The notes under the pieces were generated by a model. That model saw only the letters and a list, made by a program, of their open reading frames with translations, searched no databases and was not told where the DNA came from. From Raineyella sp964528755 (GTDB lineage Bacteria > Actinomycetota > Actinomycetes > Propionibacteriales > Propionibacteriaceae): a stretch of DNA of 55,697 nt. Position numbers and translations under genes: made by a program. Where the stretch lies: NCBI GenBank assembly GCA_964528755.1, contig CAZGWN010000010.1, positions 1 to 55,697 on the forward strand. Reading direction: 5' to 3'. Positions 41,928 through 51,245 of the stretch are shown here, in pieces (position 1 is the first letter of the stretch; each line of letters opens with the position of its first letter).

Positions 41928-44687
41928 ATGGCCACTCGCGGTGAACGCCCTCAGCTGAACGCCCAGGGACTCCCGAGTCAACTCCCCGACACCGATCCGG
42001 AAGAAACCCAGGAGTGGATCTCCTCCTTCGACGGGCTGCTCGAGGAGCGGGGGCCCCACCGGGCCCGGTACATCATGCTGGAGCTGCTTGCCCGGGCGCG
42101 GCAGCGCCAGGTCGGTCTCCCGTCGCTGCGCTCCAGCGACTATCTCAACACCATCAGTACGGCGGACGAGCCACCCTTCCCCGGCGACGAGGACGTCGAA
42201 CGGCTGATCCGGCGCGCCATCCGCTGGAATGCCGCGGTGATGGTGTCGAAGGCCAACCGCAAGGGTCTGGAGGTGGGCGGTCACATCGCCACCTACCAGA
42301 GCGCCGCCAGCCTCTACGAGGTCGGCTACAACCACTTCTTCCGGGGCAAGGACCATCCGGGGGGCGGCGACCAGGTGTACTTCCAGGGTCATGCGGCGCC
42401 CGGGATGTACGCCCGCGCCTTCCTCGAGGGCCGGCTGTCCGCCTACGACCTCGACGGCTTCCGCCAGGAGGTCTCCCGCGGTCCGCACCAGGGGCTGTCC
42501 TCCTATCCGCACCCGCGGCTGATGCCGTCCTTCTGGGAATTCCCGACGGTGTCGATGGGCATCGGCCCGCTGAACGCGATCTACCAGGCGCGGTTCAACC
42601 GCTACCTGCACAACCGCGGCATCAAGGACACCTCGGACCAGCACGTCTGGGCGTTCCTCGGTGACGGTGAGATGGGCGAGCCGGAGTCGCTCGGCGCGAT
42701 CGGGCTGGCCGCCCGCGAGGAACTGGACAATCTCACCTTCGTCATCAACTGCAACCTGCAACAGCTCGACGGTCCGGTACGCGGCAACGGGAAGATCGTC
42801 CAGGAGCTGGAGTCGTTCTTCCTCGGCGCCGGCTGGAACGTCATCAAGGTGCTGTGGGGTCGCGGCTGGGACCCACTGCTCGCCCAGGACCACGACGGTG
42901 AACTCGTCCACAAGATGAACACCACGCCCGACGGGCAGTTCCAGACCTACTCGATCGCGGAGGGCGCCTACATCCGGGAACGGTTCTTCGACACCCCCGG
43001 TCTCAAGCAGATGGTCGAGGGATACACCGACGATCAGCTCCAGCGGCTCGGCCGCGGCGGCCACGACTACCGCAAGGTGTACGCCGCCTATCGCGCGGCG
43101 CTCGACCATGTCGGCCAGCCGACCGTCGTCCTCGCCCAGACCGTCAAGGGCTGGACGATCGATGCCCTGGAGGCGAAGAACGCCACCCACCAGATGAAGA
43201 AGCTGACCACCGCCGACCTCAAGGCGTTCCGCGATCGGCTCGAGCTGCCGATCCCCGACTCCGCGCTGGAGAACCCGTACGACCCGCCGTACTTCACCCC
43301 GGCCGAGGACTCCGCCGAGCTGGAGTACGTGCGCGAACGCCGGGCCAAGCTGGGCGGCCCGGTGCCCGAACGCCGGGTCGCGCCGCGCCGGCTGACCCTG
43401 CCGGGCAACGGCACGTACGACGCCATGATGAAGCCCGGCCACGAGAAGCAGAAGGTCGCCTCCACCCAGGCCTTCGTCCGGCTGCTGAAGGACCTCATGC
43501 GCGATCCGGACATCGGTGCGCGGATCGTACCGATCGCCCCCGACGAGTTCCGCACCTTCGGCATGGACTCGATGTTCCCCACGGCCAAGCTCTACGACCC
43601 GCACGGGCAGACCTACGACTCGGTGGACCGCAAGCTGCTGCTGGCCTGGAAGTCGGCGAAGAACGGCCAGTTGCTGCACGAGGGGATCTCCGAGGCCGGC
43701 GGACTCGGCTCCTTCACGGCGGCCGGCACGGCGTACGCCACCCACGGCGAGCCGATGATCCCGGTCTTCATCTTCTACTCGATGTTCGGCTTCCAGCGGG
43801 TCGGCGACTTCATCTGGGCGGCCTCCGACCAGATGGCCCGCGGCTTCCTCATCGGCGCGACGGCCGGGCGGACCACCCTGACCGGCGAGGGCCTGCAGCA
43901 CGCGGACGGGCACTCCCCGCTGCTCGCGGCGACGAACCCGGCGGTGGTCCACTACGACCCGGCGTTCGCCTTCGAGGTCGCCCTCATCGTCCGCGACGGG
44001 CTGCGCCGGATGTACGGCCACGACGACCCGGAGCACCCCGACGGGGAGAACGTCATCTTCTACCTGACGATGTACAACGAGCCCGTCGCCCAGCCCGGTC
44101 CCCCGGAGGACCTCGACGTCGAGGGCGTGCTCCGCGGCATCCACCTGCTCCGGCCGGCGGGGGACCACGGCTGGGCCACGGTGCAACTGCTCGCCTCGGG
44201 CGTGTCGGTGCCGCAGGCCCTGGAGGCCCAGCGGATCCTCGCCGAGGAGTGGACGGTCGACGCCGGCGTCTGGTCGGTCACCTCGTGGAACGAGCTGGCC
44301 CGTGAGGCCCTCGACGCCCACCGGTGGAGCTTCAACCACCCGGGAGAGCCGGCCCGTACGCCGTACGTGACGAGCAGGCTGGCCGACGCGGCCGGCCCGT
44401 TCATCGCCGCCAGCGACTACATGCGGGCGGTTCCCGAGCAGCTTCGCCCGTGGGTGCCGGGCAGCTTCACCTCACTGGGCACCGACGGCTTCGGCTTCGC
44501 CGACACCCGCGCCGCGGCCCGCCGCTACTTCCAGGTGGACGCCTGGTCGATGGTGGTCGCGGCATTGGAGGCGCTGGAGGCGGCCGGGCAGTACCGCAGG
44601 GGTGCCGCCGCGGAGGCCTTCGCCCGCTACCGGCTGGATGATCCCACGGCGGTCGCCCACATCGCCCAGGAAGGCGCCGGCGCCTGA
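41928..44687 (+). CDS. aceE: Pyruvate dehydrogenase E1 component, homodimeric type
   Basis: Thiamine diphosphate enzyme that decarboxylates pyruvate and passes the acetyl group to the lipoyl E2. 919 residues, the usual size. GGHIATYQSAASLYEVGYNHFF, the ThDP/Mg motif GDGEMGEPESLGAIGLA to NLTFVINCNLQQLDG, and AGRTTLTGEGLQHADGHS (E1 active-site loop) are conserved. The E2 and E3 genes are not in this window. The PucR gene starts after two bases, so both may share a transcript that leads on to fatty acid synthesis. Confidence 0.96.
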   Translation: MATRGERPQLNAQGLPSQLPDTDPEETQEWISSFDGLLEERGPHRARYIMLELLARARQRQVGLPSLRSSDYLNTISTADEPPFPGDEDVERLIRRAIRWNAAVMVSKANRKGLEVGGHIATYQSAASLYEVGYNHFFRGKDHPGGGDQVYFQGHAAPGMYARAFLEGRLSAYDLDGFRQEVSRGPHQGLSSYPHPRLMPSFWEFPTVSMGIGPLNAIYQARFNRYLHNRGIKDTSDQHVWAFLGDGEMGEPESLGAIGLAAREELDNLTFVINCNLQQLDGPVRGNGKIVQELESFFLGAGWNVIKVLWGRGWDPLLAQDHDGELVHKMNTTPDGQFQTYSIAEGAYIRERFFDTPGLKQMVEGYTDDQLQRLGRGGHDYRKVYAAYRAALDHVGQPTVVLAQTVKGWTIDALEAKNATHQMKKLTTADLKAFRDRLELPIPDSALENPYDPPYFTPAEDSAELEYVRERRAKLGGPVPERRVAPRRLTLPGNGTYDAMMKPGHEKQKVASTQAFVRLLKDLMRDPDIGARIVPIAPDEFRTFGMDSMFPTAKLYDPHGQTYDSVDRKLLLAWKSAKNGQLLHEGISEAGGLGSFTAAGTAYATHGEPMIPVFIFYSMFGFQRVGDFIWAASDQMARGFLIGATAGRTTLTGEGLQHADGHSPLLAATNPAVVHYDPAFAFEVALIVRDGLRRMYGHDDPEHPDGENVIFYLTMYNEPVAQPGPPEDLDVEGVLRGIHLLRPAGDHGWATVQLLASGVSVPQALEAQRILAEEWTVDAGVWSVTSWNELAREALDAHRWSFNHPGEPARTPYVTSRLADAAGPFIAASDYMRAVPEQLRPWVPGSFTSLGTDGFGFADTRAAARRYFQVDAWSMVVAALEALEAAGQYRRGAAAEAFARYRLDDPTAVAHIAQEGAGA

Positions 44688-44689
44688 CC

Positions 44690-45880
44690 ATGTCGCCGAG
44701 CTGGACGTCTCTGTCCTCGTCCCGGGCGCGGGCCTCGGTCGCGCGCCGATTGCGGCAGGTGGCCGGCAAGCTCACCACCGCCGCGATCGGCGCGGTCGAC
44801 GCCCGGTGCGAGTGGTTCGGCCGACTCGGCCCGGACCACCGGGCGTCGGTCACCCTGGTCGCCCGATCCGGCATCGACGGGTTCATCGACTGGTTCGGCG
44901 CGGGCGGCACCGACCGGCGGGTGATGATCTTCGACCGGGCGCCGCGGGAGCTGTCCCGGCACGTCTCCCTCAAGCAGACCGTCGACCTGACCCGCTGCGT
45001 CGTGGAGACCGTCGACGAGCAGATCGACGAGCTGATGCCCCGGGCGGACCGACCGGTGCTGCACGCGGCGATCAACGAGTACGCCCGAGAAGTGGCCTTC
45101 GCCGCCGCCGAGGTGTACGCGACCGCGGCGGAGATGCGCGGCGCCTGGGACATCCGCCAGGAGGCCGGCGTGGTCGACGCGATCCTGCGCGCCGAGGTCG
45201 ACGACGCGGTCCTCTCCCGGGCGGCGACCCTGGGCTGGCGGTCGACGGCCGCCGCCGCGGTGGTGATCGGGCATGCGCCCGGCCCCGATCCCGAGGCCGC
45301 GGTCGAGGACCTTCGCCGGTCGGCGCGCAAGCGACACCTGGACTGTCTCGCCGCGGTGCACGCCGGTCGGCTGGTCGTGGTCGTGGGCGGCACCCCGATC
45401 GCCGGGGAGGCGGACCCGCTGGAGGTCCTCGCTCCGCTGGCCGACCGGTTCGGCGACGGTCCGGTGGTCGTCGGCCCGCGGGTCGCCCGCCTCGCCGACG
45501 CGGCAACCTCGGCCCGTTCGGCGTTGTCCGGACTGCGGGCGGCGCCCGGCCGGCCCCAGGCACCACGACCGGTCGCCAGCGACGACCTGTTGCCCGAACG
45601 GGCGCTGTCCGGCGACGGACATGCCCGCCGAGCCCTGGTCCGTGACATCTACCAGCCGTTGGCGGAGGCGGGTGGCGGGCTGATGGAGACGTTGTCGTGT
45701 TTCCTCGACCGCGGCCTGTCGATCGAGGCCTGCGCGCGGGCGCTGTTCGTGCACGCCAACACCGTCCGCTACCGGCTGCGCCGGGTGCATGAGGTGACCG
45801 GCTACTCCCCGTCGGATCCGCGGGACTCCTACTGTCTGCGGCTCGCCCTCACCCTCGGGCGGCTGCTGGGCGACTCCTGA
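44690..45880 (+). CDS. PucR family regulator (FasR-like)
   Basis: 396 residues. The N-terminal part has a GGDEF-like or ligand-binding fold; the C-terminal PucR HTH_30 domain reads TLSCFLDRGLSIEACARALFVHANTVRYRLRRVHEVTGY. In Streptomyces the FasR protein of this type lies before fabD and activates the same fabD-fabH-acpP-fabF genes; position and domains match here. That function is therefore probable but inferred. It is two bases from aceE and 93 bases from fabD. Confidence 0.87.
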   Translation: MSPSWTSLSSSRARASVARRLRQVAGKLTTAAIGAVDARCEWFGRLGPDHRASVTLVARSGIDGFIDWFGAGGTDRRVMIFDRAPRELSRHVSLKQTVDLTRCVVETVDEQIDELMPRADRPVLHAAINEYAREVAFAAAEVYATAAEMRGAWDIRQEAGVVDAILRAEVDDAVLSRAATLGWRSTAAAAVVIGHAPGPDPEAAVEDLRRSARKRHLDCLAAVHAGRLVVVVGGTPIAGEADPLEVLAPLADRFGDGPVVVGPRVARLADAATSARSALSGLRAAPGRPQAPRPVASDDLLPERALSGDGHARRALVRDIYQPLAEAGGGLMETLSCFLDRGLSIEACARALFVHANTVRYRLRRVHEVTGYSPSDPRDSYCLRLALTLGRLLGDS

Positions 45881-45888
45881 GACCCACC

Positions 45889-45923
45889 CTTGTGGGGATC
45901 CGACAAGTTTCCCCGGTCAAGTT
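45889..45923 (+). promoter_or_regulatory. Candidate regulator site before fabD
   Basis: CTTGT (45889-45893) and ACAAG (45903-45907) form an inverted repeat with a nine-base spacer. CAAGTT occurs twice, at 45904 and 45918. The cluster lies in the only gap between the PucR gene and fabD, so it is a reasonable candidate for PucR (FasR-like) binding. Confidence 0.3.
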
Positions 45924-45973
45924 GGTGGCCCGCCGCCGGGCATCGCGGCCCGCCGCAGGGCCAGAGTAGAGCC

Positions 45974-47191
45974 GTGCTCGCAGTCGTCGCGCCGGGACAA
46001 GGCGCCCAGAAACCAGGATTCCTCACCCCGTGGCTCGCCGACCCGCAGGTCGCCGACCGGATCGGCTGGCTGTCCGCGGTGGCCGACCTCGATCTGGCCC
46101 ACTACGGCACCGAGGCCGACGCCGAGACCATCCGGGACACCGCCATCGCCCAGCCCCTGCTGGTCGCCTCCGGGCTGGTGACCGCCCTGGCCCTCTTCCC
46201 CTCCCCCGCCGAGGGATTCCGCCGGGTCGCGGTCAGCGCCGGCCACTCGGTCGGTGAGATCACCGCCGCGGCGGCGGCCGGGGTGCTGTCGGCCGAGCAG
46301 GCCATGACGTTCGTCCGGGAACGCGGCCGGGCGATGGCCCGCGCCGCCGCGATCCGACCGACCTCGATGTCGGCGGTGATCGCCGGCAAGGAGGACGAGG
46401 TGCTGGCCCGGATCGCCGAACTCGGGTTGACCGCGGCCAACCACAACGGGACCGGCCAGATCGTCGCCGCCGGCACGGTCGAGCAGCTCGCCGAACTCGC
46501 CGCCAACCCGCCGGCGCGTGCCCGGGTGATCCCGCTGAGCGTCGCCGGCGCCTTCCACACGCACCACATGAGCCCCGCGGTCGCCCACCTGGAGGCCCTG
46601 TCGCGGGCCATCACCACCCACGACCCGCGGGTCCGCCTGGTGCAGAACCTCGACGGCCAGGTCGTCCAGTCCGGCCACGAGATGCTGCGCCGCCTGGTCG
46701 CCCAGGTGGAGGCGCCGGTCCGCTGGGACCTTTGCCTGCGCACCTTCGCCGACCTCGGCATCACCGGTCTGCTCGAGCTGCCGCCGGCCGGGACACTGAC
46801 CGGCATCGCCAAGCGCAACCTGCCCGGCGTCGAGCTGTTCGCGCTGAACACCCCCGACCAGTTGCCCGCGGCGGCCGAGTTCGTCGCCCGGCACGGCGAG
46901 CCCGGCTCGTCCATCCCGCCGGCGGAGACACCGGCCTGGCGGATGGTCGTCTCCCCGGCCAAGGGTGAGTTCAACCGCGCCGAAGGAATCGACCCCGGCA
47001 CCGTCCTCGACCGGGGCGCCGTCGTCGGCACCACCACCAACCTGCGCGAGGCGATCGAGGTCCATGCCGCCGCGGGCGGCCGGGTGATGGAATGGGCGGT
47101 GGAGGACCGGGACCCGGTGTCCCCGGGCCAGCCGCTGCTCCGGCTGCATCCGCTGGCCGAGACCGCCGAGGCGACCGAGGTGACCCGATGA
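45974..47191 (+). CDS. fabD: Malonyl CoA-ACP transacylase FabD with C-terminal biotinoyl-like extension
   Basis: Moves malonyl from CoA to ACP. The transacylase domain (1-310) has VVAPGQGAQKPG, the nucleophile Ser92 in AGHSVGE, His195 in AGAFHTHHM and GTGQIVAAG. Usual FabD ends near residue 310; this one has 405. The extra part (about 323-395) reads WRMVVSPAKGEF, then TTTNLREAIEVHAAAGGRVM and EWAVEDRDPVSPGQPLLRL, the pattern of a biotinoyl/lipoyl barrel, but the lysine-bearing MKM is replaced by NLRE. Start GTG 45974. It overlaps fabH by four bases. Confidence 0.92.
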   Translation: MLAVVAPGQGAQKPGFLTPWLADPQVADRIGWLSAVADLDLAHYGTEADAETIRDTAIAQPLLVASGLVTALALFPSPAEGFRRVAVSAGHSVGEITAAAAAGVLSAEQAMTFVRERGRAMARAAAIRPTSMSAVIAGKEDEVLARIAELGLTAANHNGTGQIVAAGTVEQLAELAANPPARARVIPLSVAGAFHTHHMSPAVAHLEALSRAITTHDPRVRLVQNLDGQVVQSGHEMLRRLVAQVEAPVRWDLCLRTFADLGITGLLELPPAGTLTGIAKRNLPGVELFALNTPDQLPAAAEFVARHGEPGSSIPPAETPAWRMVVSPAKGEFNRAEGIDPGTVLDRGAVVGTTTNLREAIEVHAAAGGRVMEWAVEDRDPVSPGQPLLRLHPLAETAEATEVTR

Positions 47192-48180
47192 CCGGCATTC
47201 TCGCCTCGCACGGATCCGCGTACTCCCGGATCCTCGGGATGGCAGGCTATTCGCCCTCCCGGATCGTCGACAACGCCGAGGTGTGCACCTGGATCGAGTC
47301 CTCCGACGAGTGGATCCGGACCCGGTCCGGGATCACCGAGCGGCACTGGGCGACCGAGACCGAGACCGTCGAGTACATGGCGACCGCCGCGGCCCGGACG
47401 GCCCTGGAGCGGGCCGGCGTGGACGGCTCCCGGGTGGATGCCATCATCGTGGCGACCGTGGGCTGGTTCTCCCAGACCCCGAGTCTGGCCACAGTGGTCG
47501 CCGGCGAGCTGGGCAGCACCGGCGCGGCGTACGACATCTCCGCGGCCTGCGCCGGATACTCCTACGCCCTCGCCCAGGCCGACGCGTTGATCCGCGCCGG
47601 CGCCGCCGAATACGTGCTGGCGATCGGCGTGGAGCGGCTGTCGGACCTGACGAACATCCACGACCGTTCGACCGCGTTCATCTTCGGCGACGGCGCCGGC
47701 GCGGCGCTCGTCGGTCCCTCCGACGAGCCCGGCATCGGTCCGGTCGTCTGGGGCTCCGAGCCGGACAAGGCCGACCTCATCCAGCAGGAGCCGCACTGGG
47801 GGGAGGCCGTCGCCACCGGCACCCGGCCGGTGATCGTGATGAACGGCAACCCGGTCTTCAAGTGGGCCGCGTTCACGGTCTGCCACTACGCCGAGAAGGC
47901 GCTGGCCGCGGCCGGGCTGGCCCCCGAGCAGCTCGACGTCTTCGTCCCGCACCAGGCCAACGACCGGATCACCCAGGCGATGGTACGCACCCTCGGGCTG
48001 CCCGAGTCGGTGCTCGTCTCGCACAACATCGCCCACACCGGCAACTCCTCGGCGGCGTCCATCCCGATGGCGATCGAGGCCCTGTACGCACAGGGCAGGG
48101 TGCACACCGGCCAGACCTGCCTGATCATCGGCTTCGGCGCCGGACTGGTCTACTCCGGCCAGGTCATCGTCCTGCCCTGA
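47188..48180 (+). CDS. fabH: 3-oxoacyl-ACP synthase III
   Basis: Starts fatty acid chains by condensing an acyl-CoA with malonyl-ACP. 330 residues. Catalytic Cys121 in ISAACAGYSYAL, His in VPHQAND and Asn in NIAHTGNSS are in place. ATG 47188 overlaps the fabD stop (ATGA). In actinobacteria FabH accepts branched or propionyl primers, which suits the family suggested, but primer choice cannot be read here. Confidence 0.95.
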   Translation: MTGILASHGSAYSRILGMAGYSPSRIVDNAEVCTWIESSDEWIRTRSGITERHWATETETVEYMATAAARTALERAGVDGSRVDAIIVATVGWFSQTPSLATVVAGELGSTGAAYDISAACAGYSYALAQADALIRAGAAEYVLAIGVERLSDLTNIHDRSTAFIFGDGAGAALVGPSDEPGIGPVVWGSEPDKADLIQQEPHWGEAVATGTRPVIVMNGNPVFKWAAFTVCHYAEKALAAAGLAPEQLDVFVPHQANDRITQAMVRTLGLPESVLVSHNIAHTGNSSAASIPMAIEALYAQGRVHTGQTCLIIGFGAGLVYSGQVIVLP

Positions 48181-48260
48181 CGGCCGTGAGCAGGGCGACC
48201 GATCACGCGTCCGGCCCTGATAACTTCCCCCTGACCAACAATCGAATCCAAGGAGTACCC

Positions 48261-48506
48261 ATGGCCACCACCGACGAGATCCTGTCCGCGATGGGCGAGA
48301 TCGTCAACGAAGTCGCCGGCATCCCGGTCGAGGACGTCACGCTGGACAAGTCCTTCACCGACGACCTCGACATCGACTCGCTGTCGATGGTCGAGATCAT
48401 CTACGCCGCGGAGGAGAAGTTCGGCGTGTCCATCCCCGACGAGGAGTCCAAGAACCTCAAGACCGTGGGCGACGCCGTCGCCTACATCGAGCGCGCGTCG
48501 AACTGA
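48261..48506 (+). CDS. acpP: Acyl carrier protein
   Basis: 81-residue acidic four-helix protein. Ser40 in DIDSLSMVE is the phosphopantetheine attachment site. ATG 48261 is preceded by AAGGAG. It lies between fabH and fabF, the standard order. Confidence 0.97.
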   Translation: MATTDEILSAMGEIVNEVAGIPVEDVTLDKSFTDDLDIDSLSMVEIIYAAEEKFGVSIPDEESKNLKTVGDAVAYIERASN

Positions 48507-48537
48507 CCCCCGCTGACCCCCTTCCCTAGGAGTTCCC

Positions 48538-49797
48538 ATGTCCTCCACCGTTGTCGTCACCGGTTTCGGCGCCACCACCCCGTTGGGCGGCGACGCTGCG
48601 ACCACCTGGGACCGGCTCGTCACCGGCACCCCCGGCGTGCACGCCCTGACGTATGACTGGGTCGCCGAACTGCCGACCCGGATTGCCGCCGAGGCGGCGG
48701 TGGACCCGGCCACGATCATCGAGCGCGTGGATGCGCGCAAGATGGACCGTTCCACCCAGCTCGGCCTCGTCGCCGCGCTGGCGGCGTGGCGGCACGCCGG
48801 CCTCGGGCTGGGCGAGGACAACCCGGTCGACCCGCGGCGACTGGCCGTGTCGATCGGAACCGGCATCGGCGGCCTGCACACGCTGCTGGGCCAGTGGGAC
48901 ATCCAGAAGGAGAAGGGGCACCGGAGGGTCAGCCCGTTCACCATCCCCAAGCTGATGGCGAACGCGCCGGCCGCCACCGTGGGGTTGCGGCTCGGCGCCC
49001 GGGCCGGGATCCACACGCCGGTCTCGGCGTGTGCGTCCGGCAACGAGGCGCTGGCCCAGGGGCTCGACCTGATCCGCCTGGGTCGGGCCGACGTCGTTGT
49101 CGCCGGGGGCGCCGAGGGTGTCATCCACCCGCTGCCGCTGGCCGCCTTCGGCCAGATGCAGGCGCTGTCCCGGCGCAACGACGAGCCCGAGCGGGCCTCG
49201 CGGCCCTGGGATGTCGACCGCGACGGGTTCGTCCTCGGCGAGGGCGCGGCGGTCCTCGTGCTGGAGTCGCTGGAGCACGCCCGGGCCCGCGGCGCCCGGA
49301 TCTGGGCCACCCTGGCCGGCGCCGGGACCACCTCGGACGCGTACGACATGGTCGCCCCTGACCCGTCCGGGCAGGGGCAGGCCGAGGCGGTGCGGCTGGC
49401 CGTCGCCGACGCCGAGCTGGCTCCGGGCGACATCAGGCACGTCAACGCCCACGCGACCTCCACCCCGGCCGGCGACGGGACCGAGGCGCACTCGGTCCGC
49501 GCGGCCCTCGGGGACGCCACCGACGAGGTGGTTTTCACCGGCACGAAGTCCCAGACCGGCCACCTGCTCGGCGCGGCCGGCGCGATGGAGTCGATGTTCA
49601 CCGTGCTGGCCCTGAGGAACCGGGTGGTGCCGCCGACGATCAACCTCGAGCACCCCGAGGAGGGGCTCGACATCGACATCGCCACCACCGCCCGCCCGCT
49701 GCCCGGCGGCGACATCGCCGCCATCAACAACTCCTTCGGCTTCGGCGGACACAATGTCGCGATCGCCTTCACCACCGACAACATCACGGAGGACTGA
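48538..49797 (+). CDS. fabF: 3-oxoacyl-ACP synthase II
   Basis: Condensing enzyme for chain elongation. 419 residues; Cys165 in VSACASGNEA, His in VNAHATSTPAGD, His and Phe gate in NNSFGFGGHN. It starts MSSTVVVTGFGATTPLGG after AGGAG. It is followed by the carboxylase gene across one base. Confidence 0.96.
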   Translation: MSSTVVVTGFGATTPLGGDAATTWDRLVTGTPGVHALTYDWVAELPTRIAAEAAVDPATIIERVDARKMDRSTQLGLVAALAAWRHAGLGLGEDNPVDPRRLAVSIGTGIGGLHTLLGQWDIQKEKGHRRVSPFTIPKLMANAPAATVGLRLGARAGIHTPVSACASGNEALAQGLDLIRLGRADVVVAGGAEGVIHPLPLAAFGQMQALSRRNDEPERASRPWDVDRDGFVLGEGAAVLVLESLEHARARGARIWATLAGAGTTSDAYDMVAPDPSGQGQAEAVRLAVADAELAPGDIRHVNAHATSTPAGDGTEAHSVRAALGDATDEVVFTGTKSQTGHLLGAAGAMESMFTVLALRNRVVPPTINLEHPEEGLDIDIATTARPLPGGDIAAINNSFGFGGHNVAIAFTTDNITED

Positions 49798-49798
49798 C

Positions 49799-51226
49799 GT
49801 GGCCGACACCGCCACCGTCCCGGTCAAGAAGGCCCGCCTCCCCCGCGACCAGGACCCGCGCAACCCCCGTTTCCGCCTCGCCGCCCTGCTCGACGAGGGC
49901 ACCGTGAGCTACCTGCCCGGCGAGCCCGACACCGGCATGCTCACCGCCACCGGCGCGATCGACGGCATCCGGGTCGTGGCGTTCTGCTCGGACGCCACCC
50001 TGATGGGTGGCGCGATGGGTGCGGAGGGCTGCGCCGAGGTGGTGCGCGCCTACCACCGGGCGATGATCGACCGGGTGCCGATCGTGGGCATCTGGCACTC
50101 CGGCGGCGCTCGGCTCGCCGAAGGAGTCGGCTCGCTCGACGCGGTCGGCGGGATCTTCCGCGAGATGACCCGGGCCTCCGGCACCATCCCCCAGATCTCC
50201 ATCGTCCTCGGCCCCGCGGCGGGCGGTGCCGCGTACGGCCCGGCCCTGACCGACGTGGTGATCCTGGCGCCGGCCGGGCGGATCTTCGTCACCGGCCCCG
50301 ATGTCGTGCGCTCCGTCACCGGGGAGAACGTCGACATGGTCCGCCTCGGGGGCCCCGACACGCACGGGCGTCGCTCGGGCGTGGTGCATCTCGTCGCGGA
50401 CGACGAGGCCGAGGCGATGGCCCAGGGCCGTCGGCTGGTCCGGCTGCTCGCCGACCAGGGCCAGGTGTCGGGCACGGTGTCCGACGTGTCGCTCGCCGGT
50501 CTGCTGCCCGACAACCGCAAGCGCGCCTACGACGTCCACCCGCTGGTGGCGCACCTGCTCGACCCCGACACGGCCCTGGAACTGCACGCCCGCTGGGCCC
50601 CGAACGTCACCACCACCCTCGGCCGGATCGGTGGACGCACCATCGGCGTCATCGCCAACAACCCGCTGCGACTGGGTGGCTGCCTGGACTCGCTGTCGGC
50701 GGAGAAGGCGGCCCGGTTCGTCCGGTTGTGCGACGCCTTCGGCATCCCTCTGCTGGTGCTCGTCGACGTACCGGGCTATCTTCCCGGGGTCGGTCAGGAG
50801 TGGGACGGGGTGGTCCGCCGCGGCGCCAAGCTGCTGCATGCCTTCGCCGAGGCACAGGTGCCCCGGGTCACCCTGGTCACCCGCAAGGCGTACGGCGGTG
50901 CGTACATCGCGATGAACTCCCGGGCACTGGGCGCCACCAAGGTCTTCGCGTGGCCCGGCGCGGAGATCGCCGTGATGGGCGCGGTCGCCGCGATCCGGAT
51001 CCTGCACCGGCGCAAGCTCGCCGAGGTGCCCGAGGAGGTGCGCCCGCAGGTCGAGGAGGAACTCGCCGCCGAACACGAACGGATCGCCGGCGGCGTGGCC
51101 AAGGCCCGCGAGATGGGCGTCATCGACGACATCCTCGATCCGCAGACCACCCGCTCGGCCGTTGCCGCGGCGATCGCCGCCGCCGACACCGGCCGTCGCG
51201 GGCAGCACACGAACATCCCGCTGTAG
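49799..51226 (+). CDS. accD: Acyl-CoA carboxylase carboxyltransferase (beta) subunit
   Basis: 475 residues, single-chain fused beta/alpha carboxyltransferase of the acetyl/propionyl-CoA carboxylase type. CoA-binding segments are GIWHSGGARLAEGVGSL and GPAAGGAAYGPALTD, then, in the second half, IGVIANNPLRLGGCLDSLSAEKAARF, VDVPGYLPGVGQEW and RKAYGGAYIAMNSRALGA. GTG 49799 follows GGAGG. It probably supplies malonyl-CoA for the synthases before it. The biotin subunit is not in this window. Confidence 0.93.
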   Translation: MADTATVPVKKARLPRDQDPRNPRFRLAALLDEGTVSYLPGEPDTGMLTATGAIDGIRVVAFCSDATLMGGAMGAEGCAEVVRAYHRAMIDRVPIVGIWHSGGARLAEGVGSLDAVGGIFREMTRASGTIPQISIVLGPAAGGAAYGPALTDVVILAPAGRIFVTGPDVVRSVTGENVDMVRLGGPDTHGRRSGVVHLVADDEAEAMAQGRRLVRLLADQGQVSGTVSDVSLAGLLPDNRKRAYDVHPLVAHLLDPDTALELHARWAPNVTTTLGRIGGRTIGVIANNPLRLGGCLDSLSAEKAARFVRLCDAFGIPLLVLVDVPGYLPGVGQEWDGVVRRGAKLLHAFAEAQVPRVTLVTRKAYGGAYIAMNSRALGATKVFAWPGAEIAVMGAVAAIRILHRRKLAEVPEEVRPQVEEELAAEHERIAGGVAKAREMGVIDDILDPQTTRSAVAAAIAAADTGRRGQHTNIPL

Positions 51227-51243
51227 GGCATCCCGCTGTAGGG
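51214..51243. repeat. 15-base tandem duplication over the accD stop
   Basis: CATCCCGCTGTAGGG occurs twice in direct succession (51214-51228, 51229-51243). The first copy holds the last codons NIPL and the stop; the second repeats them out of use. Looks like a replication slippage event. Confidence 0.9.
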
Positions 51244-51245
51244 CC

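Noticed and set aside
41916..44339. Open frame of 807 codons on the minus strand, opposite aceE
   Set aside because: Shadow of aceE; no family similarity or ribosome site.
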